Assembly (NCBI GenBank): GCA_038380435.1
Contig: JAWZYU010000025.1
Location: 50,414,691-50,478,690, forward strand
DNA from: Ryuthela nishihirai
Lineage: Eukaryota > Arthropoda > Arachnida > Araneae > Heptathelidae
Length of the DNA: 64,000 bases
Direction of reading: 5' to 3'
Shown here one piece after another: positions 42,832 to 54,044 of this stretch. Each line of letters opens with the position of its first letter. The stretch's first letter is position 1. The translations under genes and the position numbers were made by a program. The notes below the pieces were generated by a model, which saw nothing but the letters and a program-made list of their open reading frames with translations, made no database searches and had not been told where the DNA came from.

Positions 42832-43062
42832 TACCCACCAATGTACGACTACAAATTCATGTGAAAATTTCACCGTGCATGACTACAAATTCATCTGAAA
42901 ATTTCACCGTGCATGACTACAAATTCATGTGAAAATTTTACCGTGCATGACTACAAATTCATGTGAAAATTTCACCGTGCATGACTACAAATTCATCTGA
43001 AAATTTCACCGTGCATGACTACAAATTCATCTGAAAATTTCACCCACCAATGCATGACTATT
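42832..43062 (+). repeat. 34-bp minisatellite
   Basis: About six units of CATGACTACAAATTCATCTG plus AAAATTTCACCGTG, with GTG/CTG variants. The array degrades on the right after CACCCACCAATG. Confidence 0.88.
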
Positions 43063-43069
43063 CATCTGG

Positions 43070-43680
43070 AAATATCACCCTCCGTATGTATGAGCGTAGA
43101 TTCCTCTAAACACGTTTCTCTTTATATGTGTAAGCGCACAAACTCATCCGGGAAATTCTCCAACTTCAAATGTACAATTCACTGATTCACTTTAAAACAC
43201 GTACAATAATTATTATCTTTTTTTTCCCTAAAACGCATATGTCAAATACAGTCTCTGATTCTTAGCTTTAATGTGTTCAAGATTTTCCTCATAATAATAA
43301 GTAGCACAAATATCCATTACCATTATGAATCTCGTACACATCAAACTCAATGTGTCTCTATACTTTCGCAAACTTTTTTCTGTTTATCTCTCGACTTATT
43401 ATTGGCCTCTCCGTTGCCCGAGCTGAAAGAAGAAGGGGTGGGGGGTGGGGGTGGAATCACAAACTTTTATTACCTTTCGTTAAAACGCGCTAAGTTTAAG
43501 CGAAACACTTTCTGCCATTGCCTTTGAAGTCAATATTGCCCGAGTCCAAAGTTGCGTCGTGTAAAAATTTCCTCCGATACTTTAAGCAGAGAAATGGGAT
43601 TCCATATCTATAAATCTCGGCACTTTGTCATGCAGATGGGAGAGCTTTATTTCTGATGCCTAGACTCTCGGTAATGTTAT
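43070..43680. other. AT-rich, nothing recognised
   Basis: Includes a GGGGTGGGGGG-type run at about 43435-43455; no element found. Confidence 0.4.
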
Positions 43681-44660
43681 CGCTTCGTACACAACAACAG
43701 CAAAAAAACATCTCTACTTCCTCTCTTCAGCCGCCTCTACCAAACACAAACAACCGATGAATTGCACACGGTTTTCGGAGTCGCCCTGCGGGTAAAAGGA
43801 GTTCCGAGTTTTGGAATCTTTTCCTCCGCTTACACGCACGCACACTCGCCGCTTCTTGTTGCGCGGCGGGGTGCTGCTGCCGCATGCGCCAAGCAGAGTT
43901 CCCACTCTCTCTCCCAGAGCCCAAACAGCCGCACTCCATTAAGTTTAATGGTGCCTTGTCAAATTCAATAAATCAATGGCTCTCATTTACCAGTCGGGTA
44001 GCAAATTGAGGCAGCAAGCCCAATGGAGAGACATGCTCTAGAAGACGATCTGCACACCAAAGTGTTAATGGCAAAAATTTTTACATTATTCCTCACGTTC
44101 CCATCATTCCGTGCGGCGTGCGGAGTCCGATGACTTGCTATTCGGGAAGCTCTGGCAAAGTGGCAGTAAGGGAGGATGGAGGAGAGAGAGACAGGGAGGA
44201 GGAGGGGGATGCGGGGATAATCTGTGTGCGCGAGGCCACCGATATTGGCCGCAGGAAGGGAGCACACCGGCTAGGGTGGGATAGGATGGGGAACGTTGCC
44301 CGTTACACGTCCCTGAGTGGCCGTTTCCCCCCCAAACAATAATCGCAGCCAACCGCTACCATTAAAACGTCACTGGCTTACGAGTCTCTCGTGGCGGACA
44401 ACAGCGCCTTCTAGTGACGAGCAGCGATCTGTGTGTTCTGCGCCCGGGGCATTCCCTTGCACCTGCGGTTGACGTTGGCACGCTTTGGACGCTGCTCTTT
44501 TCCTTTATTTCTTTATTTGTATATTTTTTCATTCCTCGATTTTTTTTTTTGTATTTTTTACCCACTATGAATCTCGTGCAAACCGACAAAGTTTGAGGCG
44601 GAGTGATACGTTCCAGTTGAGAGGAGGAAAATGTGAAAAGGAAAAGGGAATAAAGGAAAA
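43681..44660. other. GC-rich, SINE-free island
   Basis: This is the longest GC-rich stretch without a mobile element. It contains CpG-dense blocks (GCGCGGCGGGGTGCTGCTGC at about 43860, CGTGCGGCGTGCGGAG at about 44110) and a GGAGGA-rich tract at 44165-44215. Open frames of 60-103 codons on both strands overlap without a recognisable domain. A host promoter, UTR or exon is possible; nothing in the sequence proves it. Confidence 0.4.
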
Positions 44661-44669
44661 GTGGTAAAC

Positions 44670-45139
44670 GCAAAATCAGAAAGATCGCTATTAATTTTAC
44701 TCTTTATCATTGATCTTGATATTTTAAATGAAATATTAATTGTCATTAAAAGAAGTTGCTTGATGCCAGCTTAATTTTTTACGTGTTTAGCGCGTATGTC
44801 TGTTGAGTGTCTATGGTCCTAATCCTTTATGAAGAAGTTATTATAATTTATTTACTTAGCAATTCACTGGCAAATAATTCCCCCAGCGGTTTTCGGGTCT
44901 GAAACTTTTTAAAGTATATAGCAGATCCCCAAGTCGAAAGATCTTATCTGTCGTAAAACTCATTATAATCGATTCCTGCCTTCCTGTGATGAAATTTTTC
45001 TCCCCTTCTTTTAGGGGTAGAAAGGAGTGAATATAATTTGAGGTAAGGCATGATGCTCCCCACATCATAGCTTCTCAACCGAAAAATAGTATTGCCTCGC
45101 TCTAAAATTCGCTTTCCAATCATTTCGTACTCAGTTGAA
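44670..45139. other. AT-rich spacer
   Basis: No feature recognised. Confidence 0.4.
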
Positions 45140-45150
45140 TTATTCGGTTG

Positions 45151-46117
45151 GATTGTTTTACTTCTAAGTGGCCCTGTTTTTTCACCCAATGAGTTAAATG
45201 ATCAGGGTTCAAGGACCCCTAGCGCTTAGAGAAGGTTTGAGGGAGGGGATCCAATAGACAGCTGTTGGGAGACAGAGGTAGCCTCCGTTCAAGTCCGTTG
45301 GGTTGGGTTGTTTTACTTCTGAGCGGTACTTTTTTGTACACCTTGGGCTAAATGGCCAGGTCACAAAGACCCCGAAGGCTCAGAGAAGGTTAGGGTTGTT
45401 GGGTTGGGTTGTTTTACCTCTGAGCGGCAATTTTTTGCACACCATGGGCTAAATGGCCAGGTCACATGGACCCCGAAGGCTCAGAGAAGGTTGGGGGAGG
45501 TGACCCACTGGAACAGCTGTTGGGAGACAGATGGTAGCCTCCCGTCAAGGCCATCCAGCGTGTTCTTTAACGTGCACAGGGTATGGCTCTCCCGCACACG
45601 GGGCCACGGCTTAACTTCCCATCCGACCGACGGCGGCCTTTCCAAGCCCATCGGTGTCCCCTACTGACCATGGGCAGGGCGGGGAATTTTGCGGAGATAA
45701 ATCTCAACGCTGACCCAGCTGGGACTCGAACCTGGGAACTACAGATTACGAGCGTGGCGCGCTACCGACTGAGCCATCCCCGCCCCTCTTCAAGTCCGTC
45801 CAGCGTGTTCTTTAACGTTACAGGCTATGGCTCTCCCCCTTATTTTCTCCTGTGCACAGAGTATGGCTCTCTCCTTTAACGTGCACTGGGTATGGCTCCC
45901 CCCAAAAAGGTCCAACTCCTTTTACCAGCAAGGGCCAAGGCTGAACGTCCCATCCGACGGACGACGGACCTTTACGAGCCCATCGGTGTTGCCTACTGAC
46001 CGTGTGAAGGGCGAATAGTTTTGCGGAGATAAATCTCAACGCTGGCCCAGGCGGGACTCGAACTTGGGACCTGCAGATTACGAGCCTAGCGAGCACCGAC
46101 TCAGCCTCCCCTGCCCT
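45151..46117 (-). mobile_element. SINE-A, old copy interrupted by a younger SINE-A
   Basis: Its 3' half is 45151-45298 and its 5' half 45789-46117, both diverged (TAAGTGGCCCTG, CCCAGGCGGGACTCG). TSD TTATTCGGTTG at 45140-45150 and 46118-46128. The middle also holds two extra GTATGGCTC(T/C)C motifs at 45860 and 45890, a local triplication. Confidence 0.9.
45299..45788 (-). mobile_element. SINE-A nested inside an older SINE-A
   Basis: TSD TTCAAGTCCGT at 45288-45298 and 45789-45799, i.e. a duplicated piece of the host SINE. The element carries an extra partial 3' end (45299-45395) before the full body and head, another multimer-like structure. Confidence 0.94.
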
Positions 46118-46128
46118 TTATTCGGTTG

Positions 46129-46839
46129 AAATCTATCACGCATAGGTAAACTTATGCCAAAAGGAAGTTAAATATGGGTAAATTTTTTTATGGTGGGTCT
46201 AAGGTGTACAAAAAATGTATTGTAGAATGAAAAAAAATTATTAACTTTTTAATACATTTATCAACGTATTTTATGAGATATACATTTATTAATTTGAAGA
46301 ATATTTTAATAAAATATACGTAATAAATACACATTTTTCAATTTAGGGTATTTATATTAACTCCCAATATTAATTTTTTCTTAGGTTACGAAGCATCCGT
46401 TTCAGCAAAGAACCTCGTGTTCAACTGAATATTTTCATCCATATCGAAAACAATGACTGTATCACGCGAAATCAGACATAAATTAATTGAAGCATTCCCT
46501 CTTTTAAATTTATTGACGGCAACAGTTATTTTCAAAATCGCTAATGGTTAAATCAATTTTTTTAACCGTTACTACATAAATTAAGGAAAATCTCTATGTT
46601 AAATCAATGGGATACTAACCTCAAATCTCTCTAACTTCTAAAATAAGTTTTTTGCTCTGAAGAATGTAATAGCAGATAAAGATATCAATAAAATAAATCA
46701 ATATCTCGATTTTCAACAATATTCGTTCAGTATTTAATCAGTTATGAAAGTTTGAATATTTAACAACAGCAATAGTGTTGCATATGCTGCACACTGTTAC
46801 AAATGCTGCACATTAAACTGCGCCGAATGTCGTGTTGGG
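46129..46839. other. AT-rich, nothing recognised
   Basis: Long AT-rich stretch with no coding or repeat signature. A GCTGCACA(T/C) motif is repeated at 46787 and 46805. Confidence 0.4.
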
Positions 46840-46849
46840 CTCTATGACA

Positions 46850-47217
46850 CAGTCGGTAGCGCGCCAGGCTCGTAAATCTGTAGTTCCCAGGTTCGAGTCC
46901 TAGCTGGGTCAGCGTTGAGATTTATCTCCGCAAAATTCCCCGCCCTGCCCACGGTCAGTAGGGGACACCGATGGGCTTGGAAAGGCCGCCGTCCGTCGGA
47001 TGGCACGTTAAGCCGTGGCCCGTGTGCAGGAGAGCCATACCCTGTGCACGTTAAAGAACACGCTGGATGGCCTTGACGGGAGGCTACCACCTGTCTCCCA
47101 ACAGCTGTTCTAGTGGGTCCCCTCCCCCAACTTTCTCTGAGCCTTCGGGGTCCATGTGACCTGGCCATTTAGCCCATGGTGTGCAAAAAAGTGCCGCTCA
47201 GAGGTAAAACAACCCAA
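46850..47217 (+). mobile_element. SINE-A truncated within the A-box
   Basis: Starts at CAGTCGGTAGCGCG. TSD CTCTATGACA at 46840-46849 and 47218-47227. The promoter is damaged by the truncation. Confidence 0.95.
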
Positions 47218-47227
47218 CTCTATGACA

Positions 47228-47915
47228 TATATTTCGCTCTTTATCAGAAGAGATCAACTAGTCCCTTTATTACCTTCCCCCTCACTTAGGTGAAATCACA
47301 GATTCGCGGGTGTTACACCCATACCGACATCTGCCTCAGATTTGCTGCACTAAGCGATGTATAGAAAGGTGTCCAACAATTCAAGCACGAAAGTAGTATA
47401 TGGACGACACACATTCACATACAATTACGTGCTGGGAATCCGCTCGATTCCATGGGCCTTTACTGCTTTGCTACTGCAAACCTTCATCCAATGAGGTGGA
47501 AAACTGCACTTCACAGATTCTCTTTAAAGACCTCAGACTCGGCGAAAAGATATTCTATCCTTTGCCAACAAACTGGTTCACATAGAACCGAACCCTCTCC
47601 TTAAGGGATTTTGTTTTGAGCAAGAGCGGCGTCACTTAATGCGTGTTCAAACGTCCTTCCAGTTTGACAGCTATGCTCAGACTGTTGTTCATTATTGCAA
47701 CGTTTGCCTCCTGTACTAGCACTGGTGCCCGAGGCTAGCCGTAAATGTGCTTTCTGTCCTGTGAGCAGGACTGTCCTGTGTGCTTTCTGTCCGCCAGCTG
47801 AGACTCAAATAACAGCTCAGGAGTCACATCCCTACATCGGCACTTCCGAAAATACGCTTATTAGAGACATATTTACAACAACAAAAATGCAATAAAAATA
47901 AATAAATTAGATGGA
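47228..47915. other. No recognised gene
   Basis: Mixed sequence with imperfect GTGTGCTTTCTGTCC repeats at about 47730-47800. No element identified. Confidence 0.4.
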
Positions 47916-49035
47916 CATGACACTGACCTTTGTGTACCATCGGACACATCGATCTCAATGGTGACTGACCTTTGTGTACCATCGGACACATCGATCTCAA
48001 TGGTGACTGACCTTTGTGTACCATCGGACACATCGATCTCAATGGTGACTGACCTTTGTGTACCATCGGACACATCGATCTCAATGGTGACTGACCTTTG
48101 TGTACCATCGGACACATCGATCTCAATGGTGACTGGCTTTGTGTGCCATCGGACACATCTGTCTCAATGATGACTGACCTTCGTGTACAATCGAACACAT
48201 CTATCTCAATTGTGACTGACCTTTGTGTACCATCGGACACTTCGACCTCAATTGTGACTGACCTTCGTGTATCATCGAAAACATCTATCTGAATGGTGAC
48301 TGACCTTCATGTGCCATCGAACACATTTATCTCAATGGTGATTGATCTTCTTGTACCACTGAACACTGGGGCAAGGGCAGTTCAATCAGTAGAGCACCAG
48401 ACTCGTAATTTGCAGTTCCCAGGTTCAAGCTAACTTGGTTAACCTAACTTGGTTAACTTGGTCGCCCCAGCTTGGTCAACGTTGAGATTTATCTCCGCAA
48501 ATTTCCCCGTCCTGCCCACAGTCAATAGGGGACATTAGATGGGCTTGGAAAGACCGCTGTCAGTCAGATGGGACGTTAAACCGTGGCCCGTGTGCGGGAG
48601 AGCCATAACCTGTGCACGTGAAAGAACACACTGGATGGCTTTAATGGAAGGCTACCAACTGTCTCCCAACAGCTGTTCCAGTGGGTCTCCTCCCCCAACC
48701 TTCTCTGAGTCTTCGGGGTCCATATAAACTGGCCATTTAGCCCATGGTGTGCAAAAAAAGTGCCGCTCAGGGGTAAAACAACCCAAACCAACCACTGAAC
48801 ACATCTATCTCAATGGTGACTGGCCTATGTGTACCACTGAACACATATCTCAATGGTGATTGACCTTCATGTACCAACGAACACATCTACCTCAATGGTG
48901 ATTGACCTTTGTGTACCATAGGACACATCTATCTGAATGGTGACTGACTTTTGTGTATCATCGAACACATCTACCCTAGTGGTGACTGACCACTGTGTAC
49001 CATTGAATATATCTGTCTCTGAGGTGAAAAAACTA
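47916..49035 (+). repeat. 42-bp minisatellite split by a SINE-A
   Basis: Units are GGTGACTGACCTTTGTGTAC, CATCGGACACATCGATCTCA, AT. The first five units (47930-48130) are nearly identical; later ones diverge. The array resumes after the SINE-A at 48791 and fades by 49035. A 42-bp unit keeps frames open (a 14-residue repeat); no coding role is inferred. Confidence 0.9.
48367..48790 (+). mobile_element. SINE-A inserted in the 42-bp array
   Basis: TSD ACCACTGAACAC at 48355-48366 and 48791-48802. After the B-box, a small CTAACTTGGTTAAC tandem expansion (48430-48465) splits the head from the body. Confidence 0.93.
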
Positions 49036-49222
49036 TACCAACGAGTGGTTAGCACATTTGGCTGCTGATCAGAGGGATCTGGGTTCAAGCCCTGGTAAGG
49101 CATGGATTTTTGCGTTGTCTTTCTGCTGGAGTCATGCCATCCTCACAGACCTTCTCTACTAACACATATTAGAGTCTGTTGACCTCTATGGCACGCAGCT
49201 ACTTGATGGGTTATTTATTTAT
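49036..49222 (+). mobile_element. SINE-B, diverged
   Basis: CCAACGAGTGGTTAGCACAT, B-box GGTTCAAGCCC, and end CGCAGCTACTTGATGGGTTA with a TTTATTTATTTTAT tail. Confidence 0.85.
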
Positions 49223-49239
49223 TTTATATTAGCTGAACT

Positions 49240-50225
49240 GCCCGGGAATACTTTTAATATGTATGTTCTCATTTTCACTGCACTAAAGGTAAATTTTGTA
49301 AGTATGACCCCGACACTTTAGCACAGATTTTCAACAGGAAAAAATTTGCCCAGTGTTGACGTCAGCGAGTTCTCTCATAGCCCGTGGCTTAGTTTCTGCG
49401 TAAACTATCGAGATTTTTATTTCTGTTTCCACAGATTTTGACGCCCAATGACACCCGTGGTATTAGTCCGCACGGTCCAAATTTCCTGCACAGCATCCTT
49501 CGTGTGGCCCAGTGATTGGTTTAAAAATCGGGTTCACAGGTGGCACGTAGCTTCGTTTATACACAAATTGGGACAACTCGTGTCTCACTTTTAATCTGCA
49601 TTTTCTGTTGTTTCCTGCACTAAAGGTTAGTTGTGTGAGTATCCCCCCCCCCCCCCGACATTTTATCACAGTTTGAACACGAAGATTTTCCCGGTATTGC
49701 AAAGATCATTGCTGACGCAGCGCGCGCTCTCAGAGCTGGTGGCAAACGTTCGAGATATTTTGTTTTCGTCAGATTTTGGCATTCTGTAATTCCCGACGTA
49801 TTTCACCGAAAAGTCCCAAATTTCGTAGGCGGGTTCCCACTACCCGACCCCATGTTTGGTTAGAAAATCAGGTCCCTAGCTGCAAATGGAACGCCTTAAT
49901 AATGCCTTTGGAAAAGTGGGGAATCTGGCAACGGCAGTAGATTTAAATGCTATTTTAACTGTTACTTTCAGAGTTAGGGAGTAGTAAATGGCAACAATAG
50001 ATTTGATAGCAATTCTCGTTTCCCGTAGGAATAGCATGATAAATATTTTTGCTTCTAGCAAAGCCCCCTTTTTGGACTTTCGACCTGAAATTTGGCACTG
50101 CAATCCGGACCCAACCTGAAGCATTCTCTGAAAATCTGGAGTGTGTGCGTTGATTTCCCAATGAGTTATCTGTCTGTCTGTCTGTGGCAGCCATATCTTC
50201 TTTTATTATATAGATATATATGTTT
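49240..50225 (+). mobile_element. Dispersed repeat X, long copy with internal duplication
   Basis: Two successive segments (about 49260-49560 and 49580-49885) share the order GGTTAGTTGTGTGAGTAT-like, CCCCGACA(C/T)TTTA, AGATTTTGAC/GGCA, CCGACGTATTT or CACCCGTGG, GGTTTAAAAATCGGGTT or GGTTAGAAAATCAGGTC. The 3' part (49885-50225) matches 1381-1715. It ends CTGTCTGTCTGTCTGTGG and ATTATATAGATATATA. No protein coding seen; family unknown. Confidence 0.65.
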
Positions 50226-50257
50226 TTGCTTTTCAGTAGAGGATTTTTCCTGCTTCT

Positions 50258-50468
50258 CCGTCCCATGGCCGAGTGGTTAGCGCGCTTGACTACTGAATCT
50301 AAGGGACCTGGGTTCGAGCCCCGGGTAAGTCATGGTTGTATGTGTCGTTTTTCTGCTGAGGTCCTGCCATCCTCTCAGATCTTCTACCTTTGGCATATAA
50401 ACTGACAGGCTCCTGTCTGACCTCTGTGGTAAGCAGCTGCTTGAGGGGGTATTTATTTATTTATTTTA
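50258..50468 (+). mobile_element. SINE-B, full length
   Basis: CCGTCCCATGGCCGAGTGGT head, B-box GGTTCGAGCCC, and GCTGCTTGAGGGGG with an ATTTATTTATTTATTTT tail. Confidence 0.94.
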
Positions 50469-50689
50469 ACAGTATAATTTTTTTCCTACCTACTCTTGAG
50501 AAAGGTTGGACGGTCCTGGTCTAGGTAATAAACCTTTGCTATCAGACACATCATATTTAACGTCATAACAATGTGCATCATTGAACCATTTGCCTCTATA
50601 GTCAGAAATCCTGGCTCTGTAAGGAAATAAATAATATGGACTGGCTGCGGATATTCCTTGAGAGAAAGCTAAGATTTTTTTTATATTTA

Positions 50690-50832
50690 ACCCGGATAAC
50701 TCGTGGATGTTTCTTTTGTGTGCTGTCTTTCTGCTGACGTCTCTTTTTTTCATAGCCCTTTTTCTATTGATTATTATACTGATAGGTTCATGTCAAATCT
50801 CTGTAGTAAGCAGATGCTTCAGAGGTACTTAT
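50690..50832 (+). mobile_element. SINE-B, decayed body
   Basis: ACCCGGATAACTCGTGGATG, TTTCTGCTGACGTCTC, GATAGGTTCATGTCAAATCT and AGCAGATGCTTCAGAGG keep SINE-B order; the head is lost. Confidence 0.7.
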
Positions 50833-50924
50833 TTACCAGATGAGAAAAGCATTAAGCAAAAATATTAAGGACTTGTTATAACTGTCATCTTAAGCTGAAA
50901 TTTTCCAATAAAAATAACAAAGCT

Positions 50925-51035
50925 AACCACAGAGTTCTGACAGGAGTCTGTGAAGAAGGCGATACCTCAGCAGAAAGACATCACAAGAAAGGAAACATCC
51001 TTACTTTACTGAAGCTCGAACTCAGGAGAGAATGT
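50925..51035 (-). mobile_element. SINE-B, decayed fragment
   Basis: CCACAGAGTTCTGACAGGAG, ACCTCAGCAGAAAGACATCA and GAAGCTCGAACTCAGG on the plus strand correspond to a minus-strand SINE-B with an internal deletion and no tail. Confidence 0.7.
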
Positions 51036-51713
51036 AATAAATATTCTTAGGTCACAGTAGAAAAAAATTCTTAATGAATTTAAGGAATGGAAACAATTCC
51101 AAAACTTCGAAAAATATTCCTGGCCTTTTTTTAACGTTTAGATGCCAACACAGAAGATTTGCCACATTAACCATTTAGGAAATTTTATATTAAAACTTAA
51201 GCAATATTTCCTTTTGAATCCTGTATCATCATTCATCCCTGAGTACACCTGTGTAAGTATTTTCAATTGCCTGAAATTCTTCCATTTATTGTTCTCGTGA
51301 AAAAATGCTTGGTAGGTGTCAACATCAAGCTAGTTGTCGGCAAGGTGATTAATGCTTCTCATACAGCTAACCACAATGTCCACTGCCACTGTCAGCAGGT
51401 TGAATGAGTAAGGTCTCCCTCTGCCCATACACTAACACTCTTTGTCCATAGTTCACACCAGCAGGGCCCCCATAAGCGACGGATTGCTAAGACCTACTTC
51501 AGTCTGGCACACTCCCGCCACCTGATGGCTGGCACGATATATATGTCCGTCCGTAATTAGTGGTTGTCTTGGTTACCGTTCAGAACGACTAGCGGCCAAC
51601 GTCGCTGAAATGTTGAGCAGGCTTGTGTGGAATTGTTTGCGATTTTCCACATGCTTTGAGGTACAATGCGAAAACGGAAAGGTTTTCTACATTTATTTAT
51701 GGCTTGGCGTTCA
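51036..51713. other. No recognised feature
   Basis: AT-rich left half; the right half (51310-51600) is of mixed composition, without motifs I recognise. Confidence 0.4.
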
Positions 51714-52110
51714 GATTGGTTTGTTTTACCTCTGAGCGGCACTCTTTTTGCATACAATGGACTAAATGGCCTAGTCTCAAGGACCCTGAAGGCTCAGAGT
51801 AGGTTGAGGGGAGAGGACCCACTGGAACAGCTGTTGGGAGACAGATGGTAACCTCCCGAGAAGGCCATACAGTGTGTTCTTTAACGTGCACAGGATATGG
51901 CTCTCTCTCGCACACGGAGCCACGGCTTAACGCCACATCCGATGAATGGCGGCCTTTACAATCCCATCGGTGTCCCCTACTGACTTTGGAGAGTTGACTA
52001 CTCACTGGGAGTTTTGCGGAGATAAATCTCAACGCTGGCCCAGCTGGGACTCGAATCTGGGAATCTCAGATTACGAGTCTGGCGCGCTATCGACTGAGCC
52101 ATCCCGCCCC
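51714..52110 (-). mobile_element. SINE-A, full length, diverged
   Basis: Tail GATTGGTTTGTTTTACC, body with several substitutions (GCCACATCCGATGAATGGCG) and head ending GAGCCATCCCGCCCC. No clear TSD. Confidence 0.9.
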
Positions 52111-52254
52111 ACTTGCATTGAGGTAAATAACGCTTCGATATTTTAATAAATAATGAAATCGCGGAGACTTCTTATTTGCGATATATTAGTATATGATTTT
52201 GAGTGTCATAATTTCAGTCGTCTGAGATGATTTAGGTCCTAAATTTCTGGGACT

Positions 52255-52343
52255 GTAAGTAGCGCGCCAGGCTCTTAATCTGTAGTTCTCATGCTTATTT
52301 ACCTCCTCTACACCCTTGTCCTCTTTCAGTTGGGGACACCGAT
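52255..52343 (+). mobile_element. SINE-A fragments (possible)
   Basis: GTAAGTAGCGCGCCAGGCTC through TGTAGTTCTCATGC resembles the SINE-A head, and GGGGACACCGAT at 52332 resembles the body start. The sequence between them is unrelated, so this is a chimeric or heavily deleted copy. Confidence 0.45.
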
Positions 52344-52345
52344 TG

Positions 52346-52715
52346 TCAGGGATGTTCCGATCTTGGGGTTTGCATGCATCCCCCTAATACTACATTTGGT
52401 TAGGCGAGTGCCATGTTCTGCACGTGTGACCTGCAAAGGGTATGCCGGACTGCAGAACTCAGACCCGGATGCCGCATGGTGTCATGAACAAAGGGATCCC
52501 TAATGAGGTTTTGCAGCCTCATGAGGTTTGCCCTAAATGAGGTTTGCAGCCTAATGAGGTTTGCCCTAATGAGGTTTTGTGTCAAAGGGGAGAGCGAAGA
52601 CAGGGGACTTCTCCCTTTACCGCCGAACCTTGACCTCCCTTGACCTCCGGAAGGAGGGTGGGACGTTGACTCTGAGAGCCAACATATTGAAGCACGTTTT
52701 AGTAAAGTCTAGTGT
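52346..52715. other. GC-rich segment with AATGAGGTTTGC short repeats
   Basis: CCTAATGAGGTTTGC-type motifs recur four times between 52500 and 52575. The stretch, continued past the SINE-A at 53129-53200 where an AATAAAGTG signal lies, could be part of an LTR or UTR. No second LTR or primer-binding site is seen. Confidence 0.3.
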
Positions 52716-52727
52716 CAGCATTCAGGG

Positions 52728-53116
52728 TTGTTTTTGGGTTGTTTTACCTCTGAGCGGCACTTTTTTGCACACCATGGGCTAAATGGCCAGGTCACATGGA
52801 CCCCGAAGGCTCAGAGAAGGTTGGGGGAGGGGACCCACTGGAACAGCTGTTAGGAGACAGATGGTAGCCTCCCGTCAAGGCCATCCAGCGTGTTCTTTAA
52901 CGTGCACAGGGTGTGGCTCTCCCGCACACGGGGCCACGGCTTAACGTTCCATCCGACGGACGGCGGCCTTTCCAAGCCCATCGGTGTCCCCTACTGACCG
53001 TGGGTAGGGCGGGGAATTTTTGCGGAGATAAATCTCAACGCTGACCCAGCTGGGACTCGAACCTGGGAACTACAAATTACGAGCCTGGCGCGCTACCGAC
53101 TGAGCCACCCCCGCCC
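52728..53116 (-). mobile_element. SINE-A, full length, close to consensus
   Basis: TSD CAGCATTCAGGG at 52716-52727 and 53117-53128. Head and body are near consensus, indicating a young copy. Confidence 0.96.
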
Positions 53117-53355
53117 CAGCATTCAGGGAGTGTTTGACTTTATTGTATCAGTGGGGCAGTGAACTAAGGCTGTACCCAAATAAAGTGTTTATATATGTTT
53201 ATGTAAAGTGAAGTGTGTGATATTAAATGTTATATCTAACCAAGAGATACCAAGTGCCTGGTTTTCTTAAAAAACACATTAGCTGTAATGTGAGTGAAGT
53301 TTAGTAGAGACATTAAGCCAGCGGATCTCTCATTTAAATAAGAAAGATCTTGATA

Positions 53356-53575
53356 CTGATGGGCTTGGAAAGACCATGGCTATGTGTGTAGGAGAACCAT
53401 AAGCTGTGCACTTTAAAGAACTCGTGGATGGCCTTAATGGAAGGCTATCATCTGTCTCCTAACAGCTGTTCAGTGTGTCCCCTCCCCCCACAACCTTCTA
53501 TGAGTACTCAGGTCCTTGTGACTTGGCCATTTAGCCCATTGTGTGCCAAAAGGTGCTGCTCAGAGGTAAAACAAC
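53356..53575 (+). mobile_element. SINE-A, headless and internally deleted
   Basis: Begins CTGATGGGCTTGGAAAGACC, loses the GCCGTCCGTCGGATGG block and continues to GGTAAAACAACCTAAG. Confidence 0.88.
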
Positions 53576-53656
53576 CTAAGTCGCTATTAAAGATACAAAA
53601 AATTTCCCATTGCGCTTTGTTTTGGTTATTTCTTTGTTCGATTTCCATGTAGGTGG

Positions 53657-54040
53657 AGGGACGGGGGTGGCTCAGTCGGTAGCGCGCCAGGTTCGTAATC
53701 TGCAGTTCCCAGGTTCGAGTCCCAGCTGGGTCAGCGTTGAGATTTATCTCCGCAAAATTCCCCGCCCTGCCCACGGTCAGTAGGGGACACCGATGGGCTT
53801 GGAAAGGCCGCCGTCCGTCGGATGGGACGTTAAGCCGTGGCCCCGTGTGTGGGAGAGCCATACCCTGTGCACGTTAAAGAACACAGTGGATGGCCTTGAC
53901 GGGAGGCTACCATTTGTCTCCCAACAGCTGTTTCAGTGCGTCCCCTCCCCCAATCTTCTCTGAACCTTCGGGGTCCATAATGACCTGGTCATTTAGCACA
54001 TGGTGTGCAAAAAAGTGCTGCTCAGAGGTAAAACAACCCA
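53657..54040 (+). mobile_element. SINE-A, full length
   Basis: Complete head, body and AACAACCCAACC tail; it lies 80 bp after the previous SINE-A in the same orientation. No unambiguous TSD. Confidence 0.94.
53668..53722 (+). promoter_or_regulatory. Internal Pol III promoter of SINE-A
   Basis: A-box TGGCTCAGTCG (53668-53678) fits TRGYNNARNNG and B-box GGTTCGAGTCC (53712-53722) fits the B-box consensus. The anticodon-loop position reads CGT in most family members (CTCGTAA loop), hence the tRNA-Thr(CGT)-like label. Given as the example for the family. Confidence 0.8.
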
Positions 54041-54044
54041 ACCT

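Noticed and set aside
47824..48240. 138-codon ORF with a 14-residue repeat
   Set aside because: Product of the 42-bp minisatellite; open in several frames on both strands and interrupted by a SINE.
53657..53735. Free tRNA-Thr or tRNA-Met gene
   Set aside because: The tRNA-like part is always followed by the SINE-A body, its acceptor stem is poorly paired, and it recurs as a dispersed repeat.
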